The position numbers and the translations under genes are program-made. 21,951 nt of DNA, taken from positions 1-21,951 of the forward strand of contig NZ_JARVXG010000040.1 of the NCBI RefSeq assembly GCF_029848115.1. The letters run 5' to 3'. The stretch's first letter is position 1; every line of letters begins with the position of its first letter. This document shows positions 6,314-14,985 of the stretch, in pieces. The stretch is from Methanobacterium formicicum. Its GTDB lineage: Archaea; Methanobacteriota; Methanobacteria; Methanobacteriales; Methanobacteriaceae. The notes below the pieces were generated by a model that was not told the DNA's origin, searched no databases, and was given only the letters and a program-made list of their open reading frames with translations.

Positions 6314-8332
6314 ATGAGCAACAACTTCCAAGAAAAAGTAACATTCATATGGGACTTAGCAGACCTATTACGAGGCGCATACAAGAGGAACGAATACCAG
6401 AAAGTCATTCTTCCTTTTACAGTTCTCAAACGATTTGACAGTGCTCTGGAACATTCTAAAAAAGACGTAATTAACGAATATGCTGCCATTAAAGATAATG
6501 TAACTAATTTAGAATATCTAGAGCGATTCGCTGTTGATAAAAATGGTAATCAATTAGGATTTTATAATCATTCCAAATATGATTTCAGATCTCTATTGGA
6601 AGACCCAGATCATATTGAAGAAAATTTAGTACATTATTTAGATTCTTTCAGCCCAAATGTCAAAGATATTTTCGATAATTTTTATATTAAAAATCATATA
6701 AGCCGTCTTTCCAAAGCTAACTTATTATTTTTACTCTTAAAAAAGTTTTCAGAGTCCAAAGTGGATTTACACCCAGATAAAGTTTCCAACCATGAGATGG
6801 GGACCATATTCGAGGAGCTTATCAGGAAATTCTCTGAACAATCTAATGAAGAAGCTGGAGAGCACTTCACACCTCGTGATGTGGTTAAGTTAATGACCTG
6901 CCTTATCTTCCTTGAAAATGGAATCAAACTTAAAGAAAAAGATTTGATCAAACTGATATACGATCCTGCCTGTGGAACTGGAGGAATGCTTACCAGTTGT
7001 AAAAACTTCATAAAAGAACTGAATGACACCGTGGAAGTGGTACTTTACGGCCAGGAAGTAAATGAAGAAATATACGCTATCTGCAAAGCAGACATGCTCA
7101 TCAAGGGTGAAAACTCCAACAACATTAAAGGACCCTTTAGCACCCTTTCTGAGGACCAGCTTCCTAATGATCGATTTGACTTCATGATCTCCAATCCCCC
7201 ATACGGCCGTAAGTGGGAGCAGGATAAAGATGCGGTGATGAAGGAAGCTGAACAGGGATTCGAAGGACGATTCGGTGCAGGACTGCCCAGAATAAACGAC
7301 GGCCAGTTACTATTCCTGGAGCACATGCTATCCAAGATGAAGATAGATGAAAAATCAAGGATAGCAGTAATCACAAATGGTTCGCCACTTTTCACTGGAG
7401 ATGCCGGATCCGGTGAGAGCAACATCAGAAAATGGATAATTGAAAGCGATTACCTGGAAGCCATAATTGGACTTCCGGATCAGTTATTTTACAACACAGG
7501 TATCCGGACCTACATCTGGGTCCTCACCAACCAGAAACCAGAAGAAAGGAAGGGTAAGATACAGCTGGTGGATGCCTCCCAGAAATACATAAAAATGCGG
7601 AAGAGCCTGGGAAACAAGAGACACCAGCTCAGCGACAACGACATAAATGATATTTTAGATCTTTACTGCAAATTCGATGAAAACGATGTGATCAAAGTCT
7701 TTGATAATGAGGACTTCGGCTACACTAAGGTAACTGTGGAAAGACCATTACAACTGAACTATGAGGTAACCGAAGAAAGACTAGAAAATCTCTATGCAGT
7801 TAATGCCTTCAACAAGTTAGCAGCAAGCAAAAGTAAAGATCCTGAGACTAAACTCCGGGAAGAAAAAGAGGGAAAACAATTACAGGACGAGATCATCAAA
7901 GCCCTCCAAAAAATAGACCAGCCATACAAAAACTGGGATGAATTCGAAAAGAGAATTAAAAAAGCACTAAAACCATTCAAACTCTCACCCACATTTATAA
8001 AAAATATTATAATGGCATTATCCGTGCATGATGATACTGCAGACTATGTGACTGACGCCAAAGGTAACAAAAAAGCTGATGGAAAGCTCAGGGACACAGA
8101 AAAGATTCCCCTAAATGAAAATATTGATGAATATTTCCAGAGGGAAGTCTTACCTTACTATCCTGATGCCTGGATGGACCGTAAGAAGGATAAGATCGGT
8201 TATGAAATCAATTTCACCCAATATTTCTACCAGTACCAGCCTCCAAGACCATTAGAAGAGATTGAAAATGATATAAAGAAGGTCACAGCGGAGATTCAGG
8301 AACTTATTAAGGAGGACTTGGATGAAACTTAA
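6314..8332 (+). CDS. hsdM: Type I restriction-modification methyltransferase, HsdM
   Basis: Adenine-N6 DNA methyltransferase subunit of a type I restriction-modification complex; it transfers methyl from S-adenosylmethionine to adenine in the site chosen by HsdS. The protein is 672 aa. The N-terminal HsdM_N helical domain spans about residues 3-140. The methyltransferase domain carries motif I DPACGTGG (from D217) and catalytic motif IV NPPY (294-297). The C-terminal region ends in a helical tail after FYQYQPPRPLEE, typical of this subfamily. An in-frame start exists at 6296 (TTG-like), but the TATA box at 6275-6282 puts the transcript start after it; ATG 6314 follows TAGGGA. The stop codon overlaps the hsdS start by 11 nt, implying coupled translation. 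All key residues look intact. Confidence 0.95.
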   Translation: MSNNFQEKVTFIWDLADLLRGAYKRNEYQKVILPFTVLKRFDSALEHSKKDVINEYAAIKDNVTNLEYLERFAVDKNGNQLGFYNHSKYDFRSLLEDPDHIEENLVHYLDSFSPNVKDIFDNFYIKNHISRLSKANLLFLLLKKFSESKVDLHPDKVSNHEMGTIFEELIRKFSEQSNEEAGEHFTPRDVVKLMTCLIFLENGIKLKEKDLIKLIYDPACGTGGMLTSCKNFIKELNDTVEVVLYGQEVNEEIYAICKADMLIKGENSNNIKGPFSTLSEDQLPNDRFDFMISNPPYGRKWEQDKDAVMKEAEQGFEGRFGAGLPRINDGQLLFLEHMLSKMKIDEKSRIAVITNGSPLFTGDAGSGESNIRKWIIESDYLEAIIGLPDQLFYNTGIRTYIWVLTNQKPEERKGKIQLVDASQKYIKMRKSLGNKRHQLSDNDINDILDLYCKFDENDVIKVFDNEDFGYTKVTVERPLQLNYEVTEERLENLYAVNAFNKLAASKSKDPETKLREEKEGKQLQDEIIKALQKIDQPYKNWDEFEKRIKKALKPFKLSPTFIKNIIMALSVHDDTADYVTDAKGNKKADGKLRDTEKIPLNENIDEYFQREVLPYYPDAWMDRKKDKIGYEINFTQYFYQYQPPRPLEEIENDIKKVTAEIQELIKEDLDET

Positions 8333-9665
8333 ACCTTATCCTGAATATAAGGATTCTGGGGTGGAATGGATCGGCGATATTCCAGTAAGTTGGGGAATCT
8401 TTAAATTAAAACATGTGATAAATGAGTTCATTTCTGGAGGAACTCCAAACTCAGATAATGAAAAATTTTGGGTTCAAAATGAAGAAGATGGTGTTCCATG
8501 GGTTGCAATTGGAGACATGACCAATAATGAAGTTGTTGAGGATACAAAGAAAAAAATTACTTTTGATGGATTAGCAAACAAAAAATTGAGAATTTTAAAA
8601 AGTGGAACTTTAATTTATTCAATTTTTGCTTCATTAGGAAAAGTTTCATTGCTTGGAATTGATGCAACGACTAATCAAGCAATTTTAGGATTGATAACGA
8701 ATGAAAAAATAGATGGCATATTCCTAAAATACTATTTAAGATATTTAGAAAAACCCATTATTGCTTTATCTAATGCTAATACTCAAAACAATCTTAATTC
8801 AACAATTGTTAAAAATATTGAATTTTCTTTACCAAATGATTATAATGATCAAATAAAAATTGCATCTTTTCTCGATAAAAAAACCTCAGAAATCGATTTG
8901 ACAATTGAAAAAGACACCCGTCTTATTGAACTTCTCAAGGAAAAAAGAACTGCCCTGATAAATCATGTGGTGACCAAGGGCCTGGACTCCACGGTGAAGA
9001 TGAAGGATTCGGGGGTGGAATGGATCGGCGAGATACCTGAAAGTTGGGAAATTGGTCGTATGGGTGCGGACTGTACTGTTAAGGCCCGTCTTGGATGGAG
9101 AGGTTTGAAAGCATCAGAATATGTTAATGAAGGTTATATTTTCCTTTCAACACCAAATATAAAAAATAATGAAATAGATTTTGAAAATGTTAATTATATT
9201 ACTCCAGAAAGGTATTTTGAGTCTCCTGAGATAATGCTTGATGTGGGGGATGTTTTATTAGCTAAAGATGGATCAACCTTGGGCATATCAAATGTTGTCA
9301 GATATTTACCGGTTCCCGCAACAGTAAATAGTTCTATAGCTGTAATTAAACCAAAAAATGGGTTAAATTCTGTATATTTACATTATTTTATTTCATCTGC
9401 TTACATGCAGAATGTTATTCAAAAAATTAAAGATGGCATGGGGGTTCCTCATCTTTTTCAAGCAGATATTAGAAAATTTACAATTTTTAAACCCCCAATT
9501 GAAGAACAATATTTAATTGCTAGTTATATTGACCAAAAAACAGCTGAAATAGGTTTATTGATTCAGAATGTTCAAAATAAGATAAATCTCCTTGAAGAAT
9601 ACAAAAAATCCCTCATCCACCACGTGGTCACGGGTAAGATGGATGTCAGGGAGGTGGCAGTGTGA
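8322..9665 (+). CDS. hsdS: Type I specificity subunit, HsdS
   Basis: DNA-sequence recognition subunit that joins HsdM and HsdR and sets the bipartite target. It is 447 aa with the usual duplicated plan: conserved entry K10-DSGVEWIGDIPVSW, first target recognition domain (about 25-165), helical spacer (about 170-222), second entry K228-DSGVEWIGEIPESW, second recognition domain (about 245-395), and a terminal helix (LLEEYKKSLIHHVVTGKM) like the central LLKEKRTALINHVVTKGL. The recognition domains are much more AT-rich than the conserved parts, a mosaic pattern usual for exchanged domains. GGAGGA precedes the ATG, which lies inside the end of hsdM. The stop overlaps the hsdR GTG (GTGA). The target cannot be read from sequence. 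Confidence 0.95.
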   Translation: MKLKPYPEYKDSGVEWIGDIPVSWGIFKLKHVINEFISGGTPNSDNEKFWVQNEEDGVPWVAIGDMTNNEVVEDTKKKITFDGLANKKLRILKSGTLIYSIFASLGKVSLLGIDATTNQAILGLITNEKIDGIFLKYYLRYLEKPIIALSNANTQNNLNSTIVKNIEFSLPNDYNDQIKIASFLDKKTSEIDLTIEKDTRLIELLKEKRTALINHVVTKGLDSTVKMKDSGVEWIGEIPESWEIGRMGADCTVKARLGWRGLKASEYVNEGYIFLSTPNIKNNEIDFENVNYITPERYFESPEIMLDVGDVLLAKDGSTLGISNVVRYLPVPATVNSSIAVIKPKNGLNSVYLHYFISSAYMQNVIQKIKDGMGVPHLFQADIRKFTIFKPPIEEQYLIASYIDQKTAEIGLLIQNVQNKINLLEEYKKSLIHHVVTGKMDVREVAV

Positions 9666-12556
9666 GTACAGACACCACTGAGAAAAGGTTCCAGAACGAT
9701 ATTATCGATCATCTGGAAAGTACGGGTTATGTTCGTCGAAATAGTATCCGCAATTATAATAAGGTAATGTGTTTGGACCCTGAGTTAACTCTCCAGTTTG
9801 TTATGGATACTCAGCCCCGTGACTGGGAGAAGTTCAAACGGGTGTACGGTGAGAAAGCTGAAGAGAAGTTCTTCTACCGTCTAATAAACGAGATTGATAA
9901 TAAAGGCACCATTCATGTTCTGCGTAATGGATTCCGGGATGCTGGAGCTTACTTTGATCTATTTTATCCTCAACCCAACAATAACCGCAACCCGGACCTA
10001 TTTGAGAAGTTTTCTTCTAATATATTCTCAGTTATTGATGAACTGGAATATCAGGACCGTGAAAGTGGAAATCGGATTGATTTAGTGATTTTTATTAATG
10101 GTTTGCCCATTCTGACCATTGAACTGAAGGACAGTTTCAGTCAGGGTGTGGAAAACGCCATGAAACAGTACCAGAACGACCGTGACCCACGGGAGAAGTT
10201 ATTCCAGCGCTGTCTGGTTCATTTTGCCATGAGTGACCAGAAGATCTACATGGCCACCAAACTAAAAGGACCCCAAACCAGGTTTTTACCCTTCAACAAG
10301 GGACTGGAAAACCCGGAAGTCCTCAACGACTACAAAACTTGCTACCTCTACAACGACATCCTTCAGGTGAACAAACTCTCCAACCTCTTATCCAACTTCA
10401 TCTACATTGAAAAGGATGAAAAAACCAAGAAAGAAACCCCAATTTTCCCCAGATACCATCAGCTGGACTGTGTGAACCTGCTCTTGGGCGACTGCAGTCC
10501 GGGTAAGAATTACCTCATAGAACACAGTGCCGGTAGTGGTAAGAGTAAAACCATTGCCTGGCTGGCCCATGGACTTATCAAGAAGTTCGATCCCTGCGAT
10601 GAACGGGTTTATGACATGGTAATTGTGGTTTCCGACCGGAAAGTGATTGATAAACAACTCCAGGAACAGGTTAAAGCCATAGAAAAAAGGAAAGGAACAG
10701 TTGAAGTCATTGATAAGGACTCCAAGCAGTTAGGTGAAGCCCTCCAGACTGGTAGCAATATCGTGGTCACCACCCTCCATAAATTCCCCTTCATCCTGGA
10801 GGAAGTAAGGGATATGGAGCTCCGGAACTACGCAGTTATAATTGACGAGGCACACAGTAGCCAGACTGGTTCCCTCTCAAGGAAGATGAAACAGGTACTT
10901 ACCACCAACAGCCTGGAAGAAGCAGAATTACTGGACGATGTGGATGATGAGGTGGAAGAAGAACTTTTAAGGGAAGTTGAATCCTTCCGTAACCTGCAAA
11001 ATATCAGTTTCTTTGCCTTCACCGCCACCCCCAAGGGTAAAACCCTGGAAATGTTTGGAACCATGAACGATCTCGGTGAATTCTGGCCCTTCCACCGATA
11101 CACCATGAAACAGGCCATTAAAGAAGGATTCATACTGGATGTTCTGCAGCATTACTTAACCTACGGGACTTATTTCAACCTGGTTAAGACCATAGAAGAT
11201 GATCCCGAGTTTGAAGAAAGGAAAGCCAAACGGGTGCTCCGAAAATTCGTGGAAGAACATCCCCATGCCATCCGCCTCAAAACCGAGATCATGGTGGACC
11301 ACTTCATGAACTCCACCCGGAACAAGATCAAAGGCCAGGCACGGGCCATGCTGGTCACCCGGTCCAGATTACATGCCGTACTATACAAAAAAGCCTTCGA
11401 TAAATACATAAAAGCCAACGGTTATCTCATTAAGACATTGGTAGCCTTCACTGGCGAGGTTAAACATGACGAGAAGAGTTACACTGAAAACTCCATGAAT
11501 AACCTCCCACCGAATAAAAGCATTGAAAACGCCTTTGTGGAGGATCCTTACCGGATTTTAATCGTGGCCAACAAGTACCAAACCGGATTTGACCAGCCAC
11601 TACTGCACACCATGTACGTGGATAAATCCTTAAACGGTGTGGCTGCTGTCCAAACCCTGAGCAGGGTCAACCGGATAGCCAACCACAAGAGCGATACACT
11701 CATCCTGGACTTTGCCAATGAAACCGAAACCATCCTAAAATCCTTCGAACCATACTACCAGGCCACCTACCTGGAGGAAGGCACCGACCCTCATAAACTG
11801 TATGAATTACAGGATAAACTCCTGGATTACCAGATATTCGACATGGATGAAGTTGATGAATTTGTAAACGCTTACAAAAAGGGTTCCAAGCAGCCAGAAC
11901 TCCACTACATCCTGGATCAGGTTAAAAATGAATTTATTAAACTGGAAAAAGAGGGCCAGGTTGGTTTTAAGAAGGCTCTCCGCCGATACCAGAATATTTA
12001 TTCCTTCCTATCTCAGTTAATGCCCTTCAGTGATGTGTACCTGGAAAAACTATTTATTTTCAACAAGTACCTGATTAAAAAACTTCCCACCATTGACAAT
12101 CCTTTACCCTTCAGTGTCCTGGAGGATGTGGACATGGATTCCTACAAGGTGGTGGATAAAGGTGAAATATCCATTGAACTAAGTGGTGGTGAAGGATTAA
12201 AACCACCTTCTGCTGGAGATACAGGTTTTAGAGAAGAAGAAAAGGCAAAGTTATCCCAGATCATCCACGATCTCAACGATGCATTCGGCACAGACTTCAC
12301 CGATGACGACCGTGTATTCCTGGAAAGAGTGAAAGACAACCTCCTGGGGAATGAGGAACTGGTTAAGAAAATGGAACACAATTCTCCGGAGAATGTACGG
12401 GCAGTATTTGATAAATACTTCAACCAGGAAATGACCGGACTTTTAAAGAGTAATATGGATTTCTATAAACGAGTGGCTGATAATGAGAAATTACGGGATA
12501 AGTTGAAGATTGCTTTGTTTGATTTGCTTTATGAGGATTTTGGGAAATCTGAGTAA
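9662..12556 (+). CDS. hsdR: Type I restriction endonuclease, HsdR
   Basis: Motor and nuclease subunit that translocates DNA with ATP and cuts unmodified DNA away from the site. It is 964 aa. The N-terminal PD-(D/E)xK nuclease shows D140 in the RIDLVIF strand and E154-L-K156 in TIELKDS. The superfamily 2 helicase core shows the Walker A-like SAGSGKS (K294, 289-295), DEAH at 395-398, FTATP, and the late motif QTLSRVNRI. The C-terminal helical region would bind the HsdM-HsdS core. Start is GTG at 9662, overlapping hsdS by 4 nt; an acidic segment (DDVDDEVEEELLREVE) lies shortly after the DEAH box. Length and motifs fit an active enzyme. Confidence 0.95.
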   Translation: MSTDTTEKRFQNDIIDHLESTGYVRRNSIRNYNKVMCLDPELTLQFVMDTQPRDWEKFKRVYGEKAEEKFFYRLINEIDNKGTIHVLRNGFRDAGAYFDLFYPQPNNNRNPDLFEKFSSNIFSVIDELEYQDRESGNRIDLVIFINGLPILTIELKDSFSQGVENAMKQYQNDRDPREKLFQRCLVHFAMSDQKIYMATKLKGPQTRFLPFNKGLENPEVLNDYKTCYLYNDILQVNKLSNLLSNFIYIEKDEKTKKETPIFPRYHQLDCVNLLLGDCSPGKNYLIEHSAGSGKSKTIAWLAHGLIKKFDPCDERVYDMVIVVSDRKVIDKQLQEQVKAIEKRKGTVEVIDKDSKQLGEALQTGSNIVVTTLHKFPFILEEVRDMELRNYAVIIDEAHSSQTGSLSRKMKQVLTTNSLEEAELLDDVDDEVEEELLREVESFRNLQNISFFAFTATPKGKTLEMFGTMNDLGEFWPFHRYTMKQAIKEGFILDVLQHYLTYGTYFNLVKTIEDDPEFEERKAKRVLRKFVEEHPHAIRLKTEIMVDHFMNSTRNKIKGQARAMLVTRSRLHAVLYKKAFDKYIKANGYLIKTLVAFTGEVKHDEKSYTENSMNNLPPNKSIENAFVEDPYRILIVANKYQTGFDQPLLHTMYVDKSLNGVAAVQTLSRVNRIANHKSDTLILDFANETETILKSFEPYYQATYLEEGTDPHKLYELQDKLLDYQIFDMDEVDEFVNAYKKGSKQPELHYILDQVKNEFIKLEKEGQVGFKKALRRYQNIYSFLSQLMPFSDVYLEKLFIFNKYLIKKLPTIDNPLPFSVLEDVDMDSYKVVDKGEISIELSGGEGLKPPSAGDTGFREEEKAKLSQIIHDLNDAFGTDFTDDDRVFLERVKDNLLGNEELVKKMEHNSPENVRAVFDKYFNQEMTGLLKSNMDFYKRVADNEKLRDKLKIALFDLLYEDFGKSE

Positions 12557-12604
12557 GAGGGTTATTAAGAGATTTTTAAATCAAAAGCATGTTAATAAGA
12601 TGCC

Positions 12605-12641
12605 TATATCAATAATTAAACAGTTAAAATAGTTTGGGGGA
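12605..12641 (+). promoter_or_regulatory. Possible promoter and RBS of the Mrr-like gene
   Basis: TATATC (12605-12610) could serve as a TATA box with a start near 12632, and GGGGGA (12636-12641) as RBS. The gap to the first ATG (12657) is 15 nt, longer than at other genes here, so the start is uncertain; see the finding on the ATT codon. Confidence 0.35.
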
Positions 12642-12656
12642 ATTCAAATTAAAAAA

Positions 12657-13640
12657 ATGTGGATGGTAAGAGCAGGCGAAGGAGCTTTTTTAATTGACCG
12701 TTTTAAAAATGAAAATAAAGTTGTAATAGGATGGGAAATTGGCGATCTGACAAACGTTAAAAATCTGGATGAAATCAAAAATTTGTTAAGAGAACATTCA
12801 GACTGGAAAGATGGTCAAATAAACATTGCAGCATCTCAGATCAGTAAATTTCGTTTTGATTTTAAAAAAAATGACTATGTTATTTCGTATGACCCACAAG
12901 AACGTGTTTATTTAGTGGGGGAACTCGTATCGGACTACATATACGATGACACGTTTTATCCAGATAATCATTTGGAATATTGTGACGTAAGACTGGTAAA
13001 TTGGTTAGGAACTGTTAATCGAGATGATCTTTCCACTTCCACCAAAAATACTTTAGGGGCCATATCCACAATATTCAAAATTAATCCTACGGCATCCAAA
13101 GAGATTCTTGATGCTCTTAAGGGAATTAAACACTCGGAAGGGGAAGAATCGGAAGATGAGGAACTAATCAGTTTAAAACAGGATATATTAGCTAAATCTC
13201 AGGAATTTATCAAAGATAAAATGTTAGATCTGGACTGGGAAGAAATGCAGGAGTTAGTTGCTGGTGTGCTTAGAGCAATGGACTACAAGACAATAGTATC
13301 TTCCAGAGGACCAGACCGAGGTCGTGACATTTTAGCTTCACCAGATGGTCTGGGACTAAGTGAACCACGAATAGTAGTTGAAGTAAAACATAGGAAAGGT
13401 CAAATGGGTTCCCAAGAGATTCGGAGCTTTACTGGCGGTTTAAGGCCTGGTGACAAAGGTTTGTATGTATCTACAGGAGGATACAGTAAAGAGGCCAAGT
13501 ATGAAGGTGAAAGAGCTAATAATCCAGTAACACTCGTAGATGCGGACATGCTCGTCAGCCTAATAATCCAGTACTATGATAAGTTTGATACTGATGCCAG
13601 GTCTTTGATTCCTTTGACTAAGATTTATTGGCCAACTTAA
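12657..13640 (+). CDS. Mrr-type restriction endonuclease (COG4127-like)
   Basis: Predicted solo nuclease, 327 aa. The N-terminal half (residues 1-125) begins MWMVRAGEGAFLIDRF and has the KNDYVISYDPQERVYLVGEL segment, the pattern of COG4127-type Mrr relatives; it may sense modified DNA or act as an adaptor. An acidic linker (about 158-172) leads to a C-terminal Mrr_cat domain (about 190-310): DWEEMQELVAGVLRAMDY, then GPDRGRDILASP (D220, D224) and the strand VVEVKH (E242, K244), giving the D...ExK catalytic set, followed by GLYVSTGGY and TLVDADMLV. Family knowledge: Mrr relatives often cut methylated DNA. It sits 100 bp after hsdR, same strand, with a possible promoter of its own and a terminator after it. 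Its target is not inferable. Confidence 0.85.
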   Translation: MWMVRAGEGAFLIDRFKNENKVVIGWEIGDLTNVKNLDEIKNLLREHSDWKDGQINIAASQISKFRFDFKKNDYVISYDPQERVYLVGELVSDYIYDDTFYPDNHLEYCDVRLVNWLGTVNRDDLSTSTKNTLGAISTIFKINPTASKEILDALKGIKHSEGEESEDEELISLKQDILAKSQEFIKDKMLDLDWEEMQELVAGVLRAMDYKTIVSSRGPDRGRDILASPDGLGLSEPRIVVEVKHRKGQMGSQEIRSFTGGLRPGDKGLYVSTGGYSKEAKYEGERANNPVTLVDADMLVSLIIQYYDKFDTDARSLIPLTKIYWPT

Positions 13641-13701
13641 CTTAGTTATCAGGGGATTAAGATGGCTTTTGATGAATTAAATCAATTGAAACAATGATCT
13701 C

Positions 13702-13724
13702 AAAAGAGCCCATAGCTCTTTTTT
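13702..13724 (+). terminator. Hairpin terminator after the Mrr-like gene
   Basis: AAAAGAGC (13702-13709) pairs perfectly with GCTCTTTT (13715-13722) around a 5-nt loop, running into Ts. It lies 61 bp after the stop codon. Confidence 0.7.
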
Positions 13725-13855
13725 AGGATAGGTGATTTCAAAGGATTTTCTATCATCTTTTCCTACAGGTGGAAATCTCTCTGCAACTATAGCCATAACA
13801 GTATTATAAAATGAAAATCATTAGTATTTAAAGATAAATTAGGGGGATGTGAATA

Positions 13856-14032
13856 ATGGACAACAACCAAAAAAACTTTGTTTTGTATATATTAGGAGTA
13901 GTAGGGCTTTTAATTTTGCTTGGAGGAATATTTGGTCTTTATGATTGGAAATATGGTGTAGTTATAGCTGTAGTAATTTGGATAATTGGCGGGGCTTACC
14001 GAACGTACTTTGGTGTCCCCTCTAACAGGTAG
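13856..14032 (+). CDS. Small membrane protein, 58 aa
   Basis: Not recognised as a named family. ATG at 13856 follows a strong RBS (AGGGGGATG, 5-6 nt spacing), and a TATA-like TTATAAAA lies near 13804-13810, about 50 bp before the start. The protein begins MDNNQKNFVLYILGVVGLLI and has two hydrophobic segments (residues about 8-27 and 34-46) separated by GLYDWKYG, with a polar end RTYFGVPSNR. It is predicted as a two-pass inner membrane protein. It stands alone between the terminator at 13702 and a long spacer. It could be a small membrane effector or a conserved methanogen protein; RBS, promoter and amphipathic layout make it a likely real gene. Confidence 0.7.
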   Translation: MDNNQKNFVLYILGVVGLLILLGGIFGLYDWKYGVVIAVVIWIIGGAYRTYFGVPSNR

Positions 14033-14330
14033 AAATCTAAAATTTTTAAATCTATTCTATCCTTTTTTTACAAGTAAAAATAGACATTAACCCCTTCATT
14101 TTACAGTAACCTTATTTTTCCCTTAATCGTTTTGATCTTTAGGGAATGACTATGGTAAATTTCTTAATTTTCTTATTTCAGAATTATTGGAATTTTATTC
14201 CTAAAATTTTTAAATAAATATGACGAGTTGCAAAGACCTGTCCAACAAAACAAAAATTGTAACTTTTTTTAATTCAACAGATCGCAAATATTAAATATTG
14301 CAATGGTTATTTCAATTAAATAAGGGGAAT

Positions 14331-14398
14331 TTCTATAAACATTCTGGTTATTTAGTTTTAATCTAGTATATAGATTATTTAAATGTGTGTTTATAGAA
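14331..14398. repeat. Nested inverted repeat
   Basis: Outer arms TTCTATAAACA (14331-14341) and TGTTTATAGAA (14388-14398) are perfect. Inside lies a second perfect hairpin, TAATCTA (14359-14365) and TAGATTA (14371-14377). The total length is 68 bp. Confidence 0.55.
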
Positions 14399-14505
14399 TT
14401 TACCTCATATTATGTGGTATTTAGAGTATAGAAATATTCGAAAATTGTTTGATGATTATTGGTAATCGATGACTATACTCATGTAAAACGGTGGGACGAT
14501 AAGTT

Positions 14506-14563
14506 AAACCTTTCATTGATTGGGAGACCCTTAATCTTATTGGGAAACATTTAATCGATGGGG
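14506..14563. repeat. Three tandem 19-20-bp repeats
   Basis: Units AAACCTTTCATTGATTGGG (14506-14524), AGACCCTTAATCTTATTGGG (14525-14544) and AAACATTTAATCGATGGGG (14545-14563) share ANAC(C/A)(T/C)TTAATC-TTGGG; a degraded fourth copy may start at 14564. They end 58 bp before the 73-aa gene and could be operator sites. Confidence 0.6.
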
Positions 14564-14621
14564 AAATTTTCATCTCACACCAGATAAACCGTTTGAAATT
14601 AAGTAAATTAGAGGGATTTAA

Positions 14622-14843
14622 TTGATAAGATTGGGTAAAAAAGTACGAAATGTAAAATTAGGATTTGAAGGCATCGTAGTTGATAAGAAGGAACGAATAC
14701 ACCCACATAAGGTCTACTTTGAACAAAAAATGACCGTAACTCCTCCTACAACTGATGGATCATGGTATACCAAGATGTATCTAGTTAAAAATCCTACCGA
14801 AGGTAGTATGTGGTTTGACGAAAAAAGCTTAATTGAAATATAA
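14622..14843 (+). CDS. Hypothetical 73-aa protein
   Basis: Not recognised. It starts with TTG at 14622, five nt after GAGGGA, which supports the start. The sequence MIRLGKKVRNVKLGFEGIVV, a V-Y-F-E strand, a basic KMYLVKN strand and the end WFDEKSLIEI alternate in a way that suggests a small beta-barrel (SH3-like) fold; this is an inference from pattern, with no family match claimed. No signal peptide or membrane segment is present. The opposite-strand frame over the same DNA lacks an RBS. The tandem repeats at 14506-14563 lie just upstream. Confidence 0.55.
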   Translation: MIRLGKKVRNVKLGFEGIVVDKKERIHPHKVYFEQKMTVTPPTTDGSWYTKMYLVKNPTEGSMWFDEKSLIEI

Positions 14844-14888
14844 TTTGTTTTAAATAGATCAACACGCTTTAAGTGGCAAATGTCTTCC

Positions 14889-14956
14889 CCAGATGGTAAT
14901 TTTATCATTTATTTTTTATACATTAACATTCATTAAATAATTACCAATCCATCTGG
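14889..14956. repeat. Inverted repeat flanking a TATA-like box
   Basis: CCAGATGG (14889-14896) and CCATCTGG (14949-14956) are perfect inverse copies; inside them TAATT (14897-14901) and AATTACC (14939-14945) are also partly complementary. A TATA-like TTTTATAC (14914-14921) lies in between, 65-70 bp before the next gene. It may be an operator pair for that gene or a terminator structure for the 73-aa gene. Confidence 0.45.
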
Positions 14957-14985
14957 TATTAATTTATATTAAATGGTGATTATCA

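Larger units (their letters stand above)
14033..14621. other. Long AT-rich spacer with structured elements
   Basis: No coding frame of note was found in 589 bp. The region holds T-rich runs after the small membrane gene, a nested inverted repeat (14331-14398) and three tandem 19-20-bp repeats (14506-14563). A small RNA gene here is possible but unproven. Confidence 0.45.

Noticed and set aside
14714..14908. 64-codon minus-strand frame over the 73-aa gene
   Set aside because: No RBS precedes its ATG, while the plus-strand gene has GAGGGA at good spacing.
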